From NCBI GenBank assembly GCA_933228895.1, contig OW121856.1:109963027-110027026 (forward strand): a DNA stretch of 64,000 nt, read 5' to 3'. The notes beneath the pieces were generated by a model, which ran no database searches, was not told the origin of the DNA, and saw only the letters and a program-made list of their open reading frames with translations. How positions within the stretch are numbered: the stretch's first letter is position 1; every line of letters starts with the position of its first letter. The position numbers and the translations under genes are program-made. Of the stretch, positions 54,773 through 64,000 are shown one piece after another. Source of the stretch: Platycnemis pennipes (taxonomy: Eukaryota; Arthropoda; Insecta; Odonata; Platycnemididae).

Positions 54773-56599
54773 CATCTCGTACCCCCGACTTTTCCAATAT
54801 GAAAGTTCGTAACCGCGAAAATGTGTGTTTAAAACATAACTTACTATTTGATGAAGCTAGCTATCAATTAGATTGAAGGATATAGATAGCTATGACGCTA
54901 AGATAAAAAAACAGGCAATTCCTTGTATCCTTAAAACGTGAACTCCCTTTTTGAAGCCTTTGATGCCATTGTTTTTACGATAATTGGAATAATTATTTTC
55001 TCAAAAATTTTCATTCATCAAATTCAGATATAGAGCTGTAAGTTATGACATAACAAATTGAAAGAATATAATTATCCCGAACGTCATTGGATTTCCTCAC
55101 TCTCGGAGTGGAGGCGTGTAAACTACCAACATTCAAGGAATACTCTCCATGTCCACACCGAGCCATCAAACAAGATGACCACAGCGACAGTGGCGGGACA
55201 TCTATGGACCAGCGGGGCACTCCAGCATTGCCGAACACAGCCGGTGGAGAGCGCTGCAATCGCGGACGGCAAAGCGCAATCTGCCAGAAGTGTAAACCGA
55301 GTGAGATGAGCAGCAGATGGGCAAAGGATGAGTGACACGGGGACAATCTAAATAAAGAGAAGGAAGGATATGCGTGCATGTTTGAATTTTGTGAAATGCA
55401 ATGAAAAACGGGAGGGCGTAGGAAATCAATGCATAAGTGCAGAGCATAGGTCTCCTATTTTCACAGCGGAGGACACGAAATAAAGTTATTTCGTACCGTC
55501 CGCTGTAGCTGCAGTAGAAAACGCTATTCTAAGAGAAATCATTTTTTGTTGCATAAATATTATAAAAAGTTATCTGCGGATGTAGGGCATGGCAAACAAA
55601 TGGAAAAATATTGTTTCGATGAATATTCATAACGGCTGAGGCTGTTGTTGATGCAACGCGACATGAAAGTGCGGGACGGAGAAGAAAGCAAGCGCCACTG
55701 TTCGGCGAAACACGGAATTTAGCATATCCATCAAAGTGTCGAGGAAAAAATATATCAATTTATTTTCAACGATTACATCGAAATTTAATCCATGTCCAAA
55801 GAAGTCCCGTCGGGTGAAGTGGTGATACACGTTTGTTTAACAGCAGGCAGTAAATATGTTTCAGGTTCAAGACAAGATAATAGATGGAAACCTTGAAATC
55901 ATGTGATTCCATATGAGATCAGAAATAGTACGGCTGCATGACGGAAGCCGATGAAAATTGAGAAAACGAGCCAATTAAAATTATTAAAGTGGATAGACAA
56001 ATATTAACAGAAGTGTGTCTCAGCATACCGGAGGGAAAAGAGCAAAAGTCCACCTTCTTCGCGGCCTAGGGAAGGACCGAGCTCAGACAGGAAGAAATGA
56101 TAACACAATCTTAGCTTGCAACCCCTTCCTCTTACATCGCCACTTTTCATTGGCCCACAGCCATCTTCTCCTCATATCCTGTCTGTTGGGCCCTCAGCCC
56201 AAGACCCTAATCAGCTTCGTTAATTCCTCCTGTTTCCGTGTCATAATCCCTATGTGGTGAGTGTAGCTTCATGATGCCTCAACCATGATGCCTGCATAAA
56301 ATAAATTTCCTTAACATGAAAATGGAATTGAACACATTAAATTAATATGGAATAATGGAATAACCACACATGAAATAAAGATGTTGGCTTTCTTTTTAGT
56401 ATTTAAGCATCTCTGAATGAAATAATTACATATTTAAAATGCTAATTTAGGGGGAAGGCAACGTTCGGGTAAACTTCACTTCATAAAAACCTTTGATAAG
56501 ATTCCCCACTTTAAGTAACTAGCGAATTTATCATCATACTGGATAGGTAATAATATAAATTTTATAATGCGTTTAGATATAAAATATTAACAGAATTTC
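54773..56599. other. Unassigned sequence
   Basis: Overlapping frames on both strands at 55011-55447 have no recognised domain, nor does the minus frame 55627-55830. No repeats were identified. Confidence 0.4.
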
Positions 56600-57365
56600 T
56601 GCATCTGGGCATAACTGATCATTCAATTACTACTCTGAATCTCTCCAGAGACAAGGAAAATATGTCACGAATCTACAATGTGAAAAATATGAATTCTGTG
56701 AAAGTAAACTACGATGTGTGACATGAAGTGGCAAAGACAATAGACTGGGATCCGCCGGTATTCAATGAGCAGAATTCTTCAACAGCCTTTTCAGTTTTGT
56801 TGGATTTAATACACACAGTCGTTGATTCAGCTAAATTCCCGAGCAAACAAAATAAAGATTCGAAAATATTGAAACCTGGGGTAACTAATGCCCTCATAAA
56901 AGATATTAAAAAGAAAAATACTCTCCTTAAAAAATGTAGGAGTTACCCTAATTGCAATATCTTAAAGGAAGAATTGAAAGCGTTTAGAAACAGTTTACGG
57001 GTTAAGTTGAGACTGGCATGTAACAGTTACTATATGAGAAGGTTTGAGAATTGTAAAGGTGACACAAAAACTCAGTGGGGCCTAGTTACACAAATAATCG
57101 GAGAAAGGTCGTCCACTCTTCCCACGCCTTCTCTAAAAGTGGAAGGCGCACTCATTACCGACCCTTCAAAATTAGCAACTGAATTTAATAATTTCTTTAT
57201 GTCGGCATACGATACAGAAACTTACACAAATGGTATCTGTTCCTGAGTTAAAAAACTAAACTCATCCCATAACTCCTGTGAATCATTATATATAGAACCA
57301 GTGACTGTAAGCGAAATTCTTGCTCTGGTTAAATATCTCCCTACAAGTAAATCGCCACCTCAACC
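56600..57365 (+). mobile_element. LINE fragment: end of endonuclease and linker to reverse transcriptase
   Basis: The segment begins with LGITDHSITTLNLSRDKE near 56606-56660, the G.[ST]DH motif ending the AP-type endonuclease. A 172-codon frame (56728-57246) is the linker: NALIKDIKKKNTLLKKCRSY, LRVKLRLACNSYYMRRFENC, then GALITDPSKLATEFNNFFMS. After one stop it resumes with EPVTVSEILALVKYLPTSKS, the start of the reverse transcriptase, and stops at SKSPP. The layout (I.....IA..FN.FF, then SKSPG) is standard for jockey/CR1-type LINEs. It may be the 5' half of family A or of the jockey-like element. Confidence 0.75.
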
Positions 57366-57373
57366 AAAAACGT

Positions 57374-57545
57374 CAGCTATCGCGATATTTCGAAACGCGA
57401 TATCCCAATATCACGATTCGCCGATGACCCGAAATGTCGATATCGCGATTTTCCTATGCGTTGATATAACGATATCCCGATATCAACCGAACTGACGCAT
57501 TTTCAATTTACATTGCGAAGCCGATATATCGACGCTAATGCGATA
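57374..57545. repeat. Degenerate CGATAT-rich array
   Basis: Words of the type CGATATC, ATCGCGATAT and GATATCG occur about ten times in 170 bp, directly after the point where the LINE fragment breaks off. Many are self-complementary. Isolated related words occur at about 57755 (TGATATCGCGAC) and 59027-59045 (CAATATCGCGATATCGTCAG). The right-hand word read in reverse (CTGACGATATCGCGATATT) resembles the left start (CAGCTATCGCGATATTT). A degraded DNA element of about 1.67 kb with such termini is possible but not established. Confidence 0.45.
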
Positions 57546-59223
57546 TCAAGGCAACATCGTGGTGCGACATTCAAAGCAGTATATTCGCACAGCCCTTCGC
57601 TCTCCTTTGGTACCACGTTCGTTGCCGCTTCTCATTATGTGGGCCCTGATTACGGAGGCCGGCCCTTGCGAAGAGTGGCTCGCGAATCGAATCCGGGAGA
57701 AGAGCGGGCGATAGATCGATAGTGCTTCGGGCGGAGTGGAGTGCATCGATCGGTGATATCGCGACGTCGTGCACCACGCACGCTGTGCGAATGCAGGGTG
57801 GCCAACTCTTCCGCAAAACAAAAGGCAGTGGATGCAGCGAATGACCAATGATTACACTTTCGCGTGCTGTGGCCTTCTCGTCCACTCACGGATAGAGCGT
57901 CTTTTTCATTCGCGCAGCAATTATGTTTCCATAACATGGAATTCAAAATGACAATGCATCAAATAAATTCAAATCCTGCCTGGGTCATGATGAAAAGGCT
58001 GATGAAAATTTCACAGCAAAAAATTGGCTAGGAGAAGTTTGTTGAGAAAAACACATTTTATTTTTGAGGCCTTCACTAATATTCATTCACACGTTAATCT
58101 TAGTTTAAGATTTAGAAACTGGAAATACAGTTTCATTACATTGACACCTCTTAATATATGTAAAAGGAACCTTCTTTATGAGTCCCATTTATTATTCTAT
58201 AGAATCGGATGCTATGAGTACCTCAAAGAAAGTGCAATAAATTAAGGAATTCACTAGGATCGACTACCAGATAAAAATCCACATCATGCAAAATTCAAAG
58301 GCCTAACGAGGCTGATTGGCTAATAATCTTATTTGTTACCAACATGCGGGTTTCAGATTTTTTCGAATAAGCGTATCTGACAAACTGAAGCAGCTTCATT
58401 AGACACTTCGCCTCTTAGCTCACAACTCTTAGAGAAAAATTTCACCTATTTTCGCTTTGTAAATCCCCGTCAAATTCATTCGCCTGCTCGGTTTCTTAGG
58501 CTCTGCGTTTCAATCTCGGCAGAGCGGAATGTTGCCAAGAGTTGAAGGCGTTCCCGAGAGAGAGAGAGAGACAAGGTGCCTCAGCCGTTTTCGATGCCTC
58601 ATTTTCGATGTGCTCTCGGATGAAATCTGCGAGATGGAACGGCAAAACTCTTTTTCTTTTCAGGATTACGTTTTTCACACCAATTTATCGCACTATTACC
58701 ATTTTCAGAATGACTGCATCTGGTGGCCTTCAATTTCTTACTAAGGTTCTCTTTAGAACATTTAATATTTAGATTTGGTCTTCCAATATGTGTGGCATGA
58801 CTGAGTTTCTTAAGGAATATGGATATTGTAAGGAGTGAAAAAGGAACTTCACCGTTTCCACAGTAACAGGGTCGCGTGGGTGTAACAAACAAAAAATTGA
58901 AAATATTATGGAATACATAAGCACGTAATCCCAGCACTTTTAATAATGGTAATTTATTGAAGAAAACCAACAATAGGATGCCGTTTCACAGCTATTATGT
59001 CTACAACTTCTTATAGCTCCTTATAGCCAATATCGCGATATCGTCAGAAAATCTTTTAAATGAAAAACAGCTATATTAATAAAATATAAAAATATTAACA
59101 AATGTTCAACTACTCAAGAAAACCTTTAGCTCAACTCAACAGAAAGAAAACTAAATTTATCACAGCAAAAGAAAACGTGTAAAAACACCCACAAAGCAAA
59201 TTGGAATAAGAACATTACAGGAA
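57546..59223. other. Unassigned sequence between CGATAT words
   Basis: GC-rich to about 57900, where minus and plus frames overlap (57513-57951), then AT-rich. A GA run lies at about 58557-58572. No transposase or other domain was recognised. Confidence 0.4.
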
Positions 59224-60222
59224 CCCAGTAAACACAATGAGTTGCGGAAACGTCGCAGGAAGATTGCACGAGGTTGCAGGATGCCACGTCGTTTGCCAAC
59301 GTTTCTGCAACGTCATAATTACGTCGCTGATGCACTTATTTGGTCAGAAAAATTTAATTACAAAATATATGAGCCAGAGGATACACATATTAAAATTCCA
59401 TTCTTCCTCTTTATGAGACACTGATTGTATATGCGAGTGGAATACTCACTAGTTTGCAGAAAGGTTGCGACATGTTGCAGGTCGCTTTGCGAAGTATTAT
59501 TTGGACACAGTTTACCCCAAACATATATTCAAATATGGGGTTTTTATAGCGTTTTTTCATCTTCTGAAGCAAATTAGCTCTTTCCAGTGAAATATTTTTT
59601 TTTCGGTCGTGAGACAATTTTTCGCACTTAGAAAAATTGCATATGAGATAGCGAAAGGGTAGACGGCACGACATTGATATACATATTTGATACATCGAAC
59701 GCTATGCTATCCCGTCAATCCCACCTGTTTACTCTCTGTCGAGCGCTTGCCTTTTTCGGTGTGGTTTTGTGTTCTCTGGGAATCTCGTAGGATATTCTAC
59801 AATTATTTGACCCCTACCTGTTTGGATATCGATATTTGGAAGTCATATACTGTTTTATTGCCTCTCATTTGTTTTTGGCCCGTCTCGTTTGGATTGTGAT
59901 TATTGGAAACTTTATTGGTACTCTCTCGTTAGCATTGACCCACGCCTGTCTGGAATAATGAATAAATATTTTTTCTGCAAAGGCATATCTCGAGTGTTAT
60001 TTTAAAGGGTTGCATAAATGTTGCAAGTACGTTGCAGGAGTTGCATAAGTGTTGCAAATATGTTTTACCAGAGGTTGCAGTTACGATGCCATTACGTTGC
60101 AGGAACGTGGTAGAGAGGACTTATGGCTGCTTTTGCGACGTTGTCAATACGTTGCAGCAACTCCAATTTCGTTGCAGTGCAACGTTTCCACAACGTTTTC
60201 ACAACACATTTGGTTTACAGGG
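59224..60222. mobile_element. DNA element with ACGTTGCAG subterminal repeats (999 bp)
   Basis: The left end CCCAGTAAACACAATGAGTT continues GCGGAAACGTCGCAGG. The reverse complement of the right end is CCCTGTAAACCAAATGTGTT, continuing GTGAAAACGTTGTGG. The ends therefore match at about 26 of 35 positions. Words such as ACGTTGCAG, AGGTTGCAG and GTTGCAAGTACGTTGCAGG recur about 15-20 times, concentrated near both ends (59240-59330, 59455-59495 and 60008-60210). The interior contains an imperfect repeat of about 68 bp at 59800-59940 and no recognised coding sequence. No target duplication was resolved. The architecture is that of a non-autonomous transposon with transposase-binding repeats. Confidence 0.72.
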
Positions 60223-60747
60223 AAGTAAACAAATTATGCTATTTAGGTAATCAAATTACAAATATATAATGAATAGAAAATAGAAGGCGATTTGCAACAG
60301 CAAAATCTCAAAGAGAATAAAGTTATGGTAAAGGACTCAACCAGAATCGATAGATGCTGGTTGAGAAAAGTTTGCTGTTAGAGAAAAAGTTGCTGATTGG
60401 ATAGAGAAGAAAGGTTGGCAAAAACTATTATCAGTTGTGTATTGCTATACGTGACAAACTAGATCAATAGAAGTAAAAAATAAACAGGAACTCTTAGAAG
60501 ATGTGAAGGAATAAAGAAGACTCATCAATTAATGAGGAAAAGAAGACGTTTTCACCACCTTCCTTGAAACAGCAAATATAAAGTAAAGACGTTTAATGGA
60601 AAAGTTCTGGGAAAGAGGTAATGTCCGTTTACTCCGTAACTCGTTGACCAGGGAGGAAGATGAATGAAGAGGTTGGTCGTCAGAATTATGAAGAAATGAA
60701 ATCAGCATTGATATCAAACAAAGAAGGATGGTTGCAGGTGATTGCAG
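60223..60747. other. Unassigned spacer
   Basis: AT-rich sequence. The minus frame at 60529-60783 runs into the LINE B tail and has no domain. Confidence 0.4.
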
Positions 60748-60777
60748 ACCCTTGATGATGGTCTCATCATCAAGGGT
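60748..60777. repeat. Perfect palindrome at a LINE B tail
   Basis: ACCCTTGATGATG and CATCATCAAGGGT are exact reverse complements with a 4-base loop (GTCT). The right arm is the tail and terminal word of the adjacent minus-strand LINE B. The left arm could be a plus-strand LINE B end (GATTGCAGACCCTTGATGATG compared with GATTGTTGACTCTTGATGAT), i.e. two tails facing each other, or a snap-back product. Confidence 0.8.
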
Positions 60778-61330
60778 CAACAATCCTAGGGTTGCTTAGC
60801 GACGCCTGCCATCCACTCGATTCTTCTATCGGCCAACCTCTTCATATTGAGGTAGTTCCTCTTTTTCACGTCCTTTACGACCTGCTCCATGTAACTCACA
60901 CGAGGCCTGCCTTTTCCATTTTTCCCGTTCACTTTTCCCTCGACGATTGCCTTCATCAAGCCATCGTGTCTTAAGATATGGCCGATTAAGTTGTCCCGTC
61001 TTCTTTTTAAGGTTTTCAGCAGTCTTCTCTTTTCACCCGCTCTTCTCAAGACTTCTTCATTTGTCACTCGGTCGATCCCTTTTATCTTCTTCATTCTTCG
61101 GTAGCACCATATTTCGAATGCTTCCACCCTTTTCTTCTCTGCTGCTGTCCATTCCTCACTGCCGTAAGGAAACATGCTCCAGATATACGTTCTGATGAAT
61201 TGCTTCCTTACTTCCAAGCTTGTATTTCCAGCTGTAATTATATTCTTCTTTTGATAGAATGCCCTCTTTGCCTGGGCTATTCTACTCACTATTTCTTTCT
61301 TGCTTCTTCCATCGTTGATTATTCAGGTAT
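60765..61330 (-). mobile_element. LINE family B C-terminus and complete 3' end, best-preserved copy
   Basis: A 167-codon minus-strand open frame (60786-61289) reads MSRIAQAKRAFYQKKNIITA, FIRTYIWSMFPYGSEEWTAA, EAFEIWCYRRMKKIKGIDRV, RRRDNLIGHILRHDGLMKAI and MKRLADRRIEWMAGVAKQP. It ends near GTTGACCCTTGATGATG. The frame extends upstream as INDGRSKKEIVSRIAQ (near 61275-61320) after one broken codon. This is the intact C-terminal domain of the family, so it is probably the youngest copy here. It is 5'-truncated just before the DGRSKK block. Confidence 0.9.
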
Positions 61331-61951
61331 GGTCTGGAAAACATAATTGCTTCACCACTGTTCGTGCTGTGAGGGTGGATAAATTCGGGTAAGATCGGAG
61401 AAATTGGTGATTCATATTCTAGTACCATATCCTGGTGATAAAACCATATTTATTTCACGGAATTCTGATTGGCGCAAATTGTGATACTTTATAAGATCTG
61501 TGAATGATGTTTCCAAGAAAATAAATATTTGTTTCACCAGGAAAGCAGCCTTCGAAACTTGGAAAAGGATTCTGAAGATCCAAAAGGTAACAAACGTAGG
61601 ACGCATAAAGAAGAGCTGAAGAAATGCCAGCACTTCACCAAGGAGCAGCGGACTGTAAAAATACCACCTTGTAACACAAGGGGGATTCCCGAGAGAGTTT
61701 ACTCGCCGGTAATTAAACACGGCTTCCTCCATACCGGACGCACCACTGAAATCGAAATATGCTGGCCAAAACTCAGAAAGACGTCAATGCGACATCAGCT
61801 GTTGGCTGGTGACCTCAATATAATTCGCTTGGCTCATAGGTGATGCATTCTATCTCCGAAGGCTACTCATATTCTTCCAAAGAAGTAATAAATTATGGGA
61901 GTAAGTATGAAACATTGGGGTTCAAACCCTAAATCCCACAGGAAAACGCAA
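61331..61951. other. Unassigned sequence
   Basis: Overlapping frames at 61412-61732 (-) and 61529-61843 (+) have no recognised domain. Confidence 0.4.
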
Positions 61952-62486
61952 TGGGGGCGTTTACTCGGAACCGAAATCGCAATTTTGTACACGAAATCGT
62001 TAGATGGAAACGAAAAAAGAATTTCAGTGAAAAAATTAATCTTCTGACCGCAACAATTCACTCATAAATCAAAAATTAAAATAAGCAAAAGGTGTCGCCC
62101 ACCGAAAAAGCTGCTGTGATAACTTTGACGTCATTTTCCTCTCGTCCTTGACTGCTTTTTAGGGGAAGGGAAGGGAGTGAAGGGGGGTTCTCGGAAGGTC
62201 GGCTCGCACAGATGCTGTCGTAACTCCTCCGATTGGCTGAGTCAGCTGTGTCCCCCCCTTTGCGATGAGGCGAAGTAGCTTCGCGGGCTCAGTTGTGATT
62301 GGAGGAAGTCGATATGCGTCAGAGGTTGCACCACGCCCACTTTTCCGAAAGGGTTAAAAACATCGGTTTTTTGCCGCTTATAACTCGATAAGTAATTGAC
62401 GGATCAAAAAACGGAAAAATACAGGTCTTTTCTTTTTACAAACTCTATTAGATTCGGCAATTAAAAAAATATGGTAAACGACCCCA
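61952..62486 (+). mobile_element. Non-autonomous DNA element, family D, copy 2 (535 bp)
   Basis: Homologous to 10118-10561 in the same orientation. The left end TGGGGGCGTTTAC and the reverse complement of the right end TGGGGTCGTTTAC form inverted repeats. An extra block of about 90 bp (62018-62107), absent from copy 1, lies between CGAAAAA and GCTGCTGTGAT and is bounded by the word CGAAAAA. The TGACGTCA at 62126-62133, GATTGGCTGAGTCAGCT near 62231, GTGATTGG near 62297 and CCACGCCCAC near 62331 are conserved. No coding sequence. Confidence 0.75.
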
Positions 62487-63505
62487 TTATTGGCCAATTA
62501 CATTGGCATCTGATATCGTGATTTATGTTCCATTGGAGAAATCGATACCTTTGAAGTATCACCATGAAAACATCCATGAAGTACATTTTCAATTGATAGA
62601 CTCTGAAAGTAACCAGAGCGAAGTTTAGGGTGGCACAGCTCATCAGCACACTAGCCTCCACGGTGCACACCAGTGGGCAAAAGTGGGATAAGCCGCGTGA
62701 TGGTTAAATCGATTTTATATTCGGTCAGAAACGGTGCAAACGGTCGCAAAAGCACTCAACAGATTCGAACTCAAGATATTTTGTAGAGTCTCGAGATAGG
62801 AGTAACATTTTGTTGCTCGATGAATCTTTCAACTATTTTCCTGCATGAAGACAACAAATTAACTGAAAAAAGTTTCCACCAGTTTGTTCTATATCTATAG
62901 TATATATTACATCTAAAACATGAAACATACACTTTACAAAGGCAAAAAACTACACTATTGCGTGGTATCAATTTTACCCCAAAGTGTTATTTCCCAAGGT
63001 ATTACAGCAGGTGCTTCATTTTTTAGATTCAACGGGAGAATTAAAAGAGGAATTTTTCAAACAAAATTTGATTAATCTTGACCACTGGTTAATTGCGGAT
63101 GTGTAAAAACAGGACAATTGTGATGAGGAACCAAATGCACCAGTCAGTGCAGAATCGAAGTCAATATCCGGATTCGAAAAGAAAAACACTTTCCGACTTA
63201 TGCCCAGTTTTTTTTCCGTCCACTGTTCGTCGACGCCTCAAATGCGTCGCTTGTCGTCGACATTCGTCCCACACCCTCCGTATGTCGAGAAGGACCAAGT
63301 CAAAATAACAACCATAAACTCTGCCTTAATCTTTGACGAGACCGAATAGAATCCTCTCCCACTTGAAAGATAGATGGCAAAAGACGGATGATGGGAGTAA
63401 ACGCCCGAAGATGAGATTCAACGGCATAGCTTCCGATTGGACCAACACAGCGGTCGCCAGCGGGTTGAGACACTGTAAGAGAAGCAGCGCCAGGGCAAAT
63501 AAGGA
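62487..63505. other. Unassigned sequence
   Basis: Minus frames 62461-62670 and 62771-62971 have no recognised domain. The stretch near 63268-63295 (CACACCCTCCGTATGTCGAG) resembles the SINE body word AACACTCCGTATGTCGGG at 9464-9481, so a very short SINE remnant is possible. Confidence 0.4.
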
Positions 63506-63610
63506 AAATCTCCATCCACATAATATCCTGCAAGCCACCGAAAAGGTGTGTGGCAGGGGTTGAACCATCACCAGGCGTGCATTATCAATCAGGGAGAACA
63601 CTTATTATCA
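63506..63610 (-). mobile_element. LINE family A 3' end
   Basis: The antisense terminal segment has the tail CATCCACATAATATCC, the hairpin TCCTGCAAGCCACCGAAAAG, then GTGTGTGGCAGGGGTTGAAC and CGTGCATTATC. It is strongly 5'-truncated. Confidence 0.8.
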
Positions 63611-64000
63611 TGCACACAAGCAAAAACAAATACTACCCCGTTTAAACCCTTCTTACATGAAGCCAAGAGACACAATGCTACCAGCCCAAAGATTACCATC
63701 AGCATGCAGCCTGGAGACACGTGAAAAAGCTGGAGTTAAAGAATTATAATGGTTTCGCCCCAACAAATGAGGCTATAAACAATTAAGAACCTAGAAGGGC
63801 ATGGTACAGAATTTTTGGAAATATAGTGGACACTTGTAACGGATAAAAAACAATTTAGACATTAATATTAACCTCCTTTTTCTAAATTGGTGACTAGTAG
63901 ACCTGCGGCCTGCTTTGCAGTCAGTCTCTGTCTGGTGGGCTCATGAGGTGAATTTTGTGTTCTAGCGTCGAATTAGATTTTACAAAGTGTTTGGAAACTG
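63611..64000. other. Unassigned sequence to window end
   Basis: No gene or repeat was recognised. Confidence 0.4.

Noticed and set aside
1..64000. CRISPR arrays, bacterial operons or prophage
   Set aside because: No regularly spaced direct repeats of the right size, no dense long frames and no ribosome-binding sites. Content is clearly eukaryotic retroelement debris.
1..64000. LTR retrotransposon or endogenous virus with gag-pol
   Set aside because: No protease, integrase or RNase H-type motifs and no long terminal repeats were recognised. All polymerase motifs fit non-LTR or Penelope-like elements.

Overview
The window looks like intergenic or intronic DNA from a large, repeat-rich arthropod genome, probably an insect. 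I cannot name a species. No host protein-coding gene, rRNA or functional tRNA gene could be supported, and there are no operons or long open reading frames. Every protein signature I recognise belongs to a transposable element, and nearly all are broken by stops, frameshifts or truncation.

Four classes of mobile DNA explain most of the readable structure. (1) LINE family A is CR1/L2-like: its reverse transcriptase C-terminus has motifs such as EYAASVWDPNE, VQRRA.RFVKR and CRTDRFKM. It has a highly recognisable 3' end: a CCCTGC...GCAGGG hairpin followed by a GATGTA-type tail. Twelve copies of this 3' end occur in 64 kb on both strands, and the best body copy is at 53995-54772. (2) LINE family B is of the endonuclease/reverse-transcriptase type often annotated as RTE-like. 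It ends in GATGAT repeats. Reverse transcriptase cores lie at 15515-16015 and 30715-32172, and C-terminal/3' ends at 16853-17452, 38590-38820, 39237-39672, 39952-40130, 43830-43965, 49835-50010 and 60765-61330. (3) Other retroelements are a jockey-like LINE (35125-36371), a LINE endonuclease/RT linker (56600-57365), a Penelope-like C-terminus (26330-26640) and tRNA-derived SINEs (9330-9640, 48205-48480, possibly 41040-41195). (4) The DNA transposons are a hAT relic with a BED zinc finger (32962-33528), a short hAT MITE of the same family with an 8-bp target duplication (41232-41569), a PIF/Harbinger N-terminal relic (14903-15343), a long-inverted-repeat element (27464-28348), a pair of promoter-motif-bearing elements (10118-10561 and 61952-62486), a TTAA-flanked family (13218-13595 and 42161-43077) and an element with dense ACGTTGCAG subterminal repeats (59224-60222).

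Layout: 0-9 kb is old LINE debris, including a LINE A copy nested inside a LINE B copy at 6243-7120. 9-16 kb holds a SINE, DNA elements and a Harbinger relic. 16-29 kb is mostly unassigned sequence with GC-rich islands, a CCAAT-box tandem repeat and the long-inverted-repeat element. 29-40 kb is dense in LINEs and the hAT relic. 41-50 kb is MITE, SINE and LINE tails. 50-64 kb holds palindromes, the best LINE A copy and two DNA elements.

The elements do not form a pathway. The functional links are between autonomous-type relics and their short derivatives: hAT relic to MITE, and full LINEs to 3'-end fragments. All family assignments rest on motif recognition by eye, and no database search was possible.
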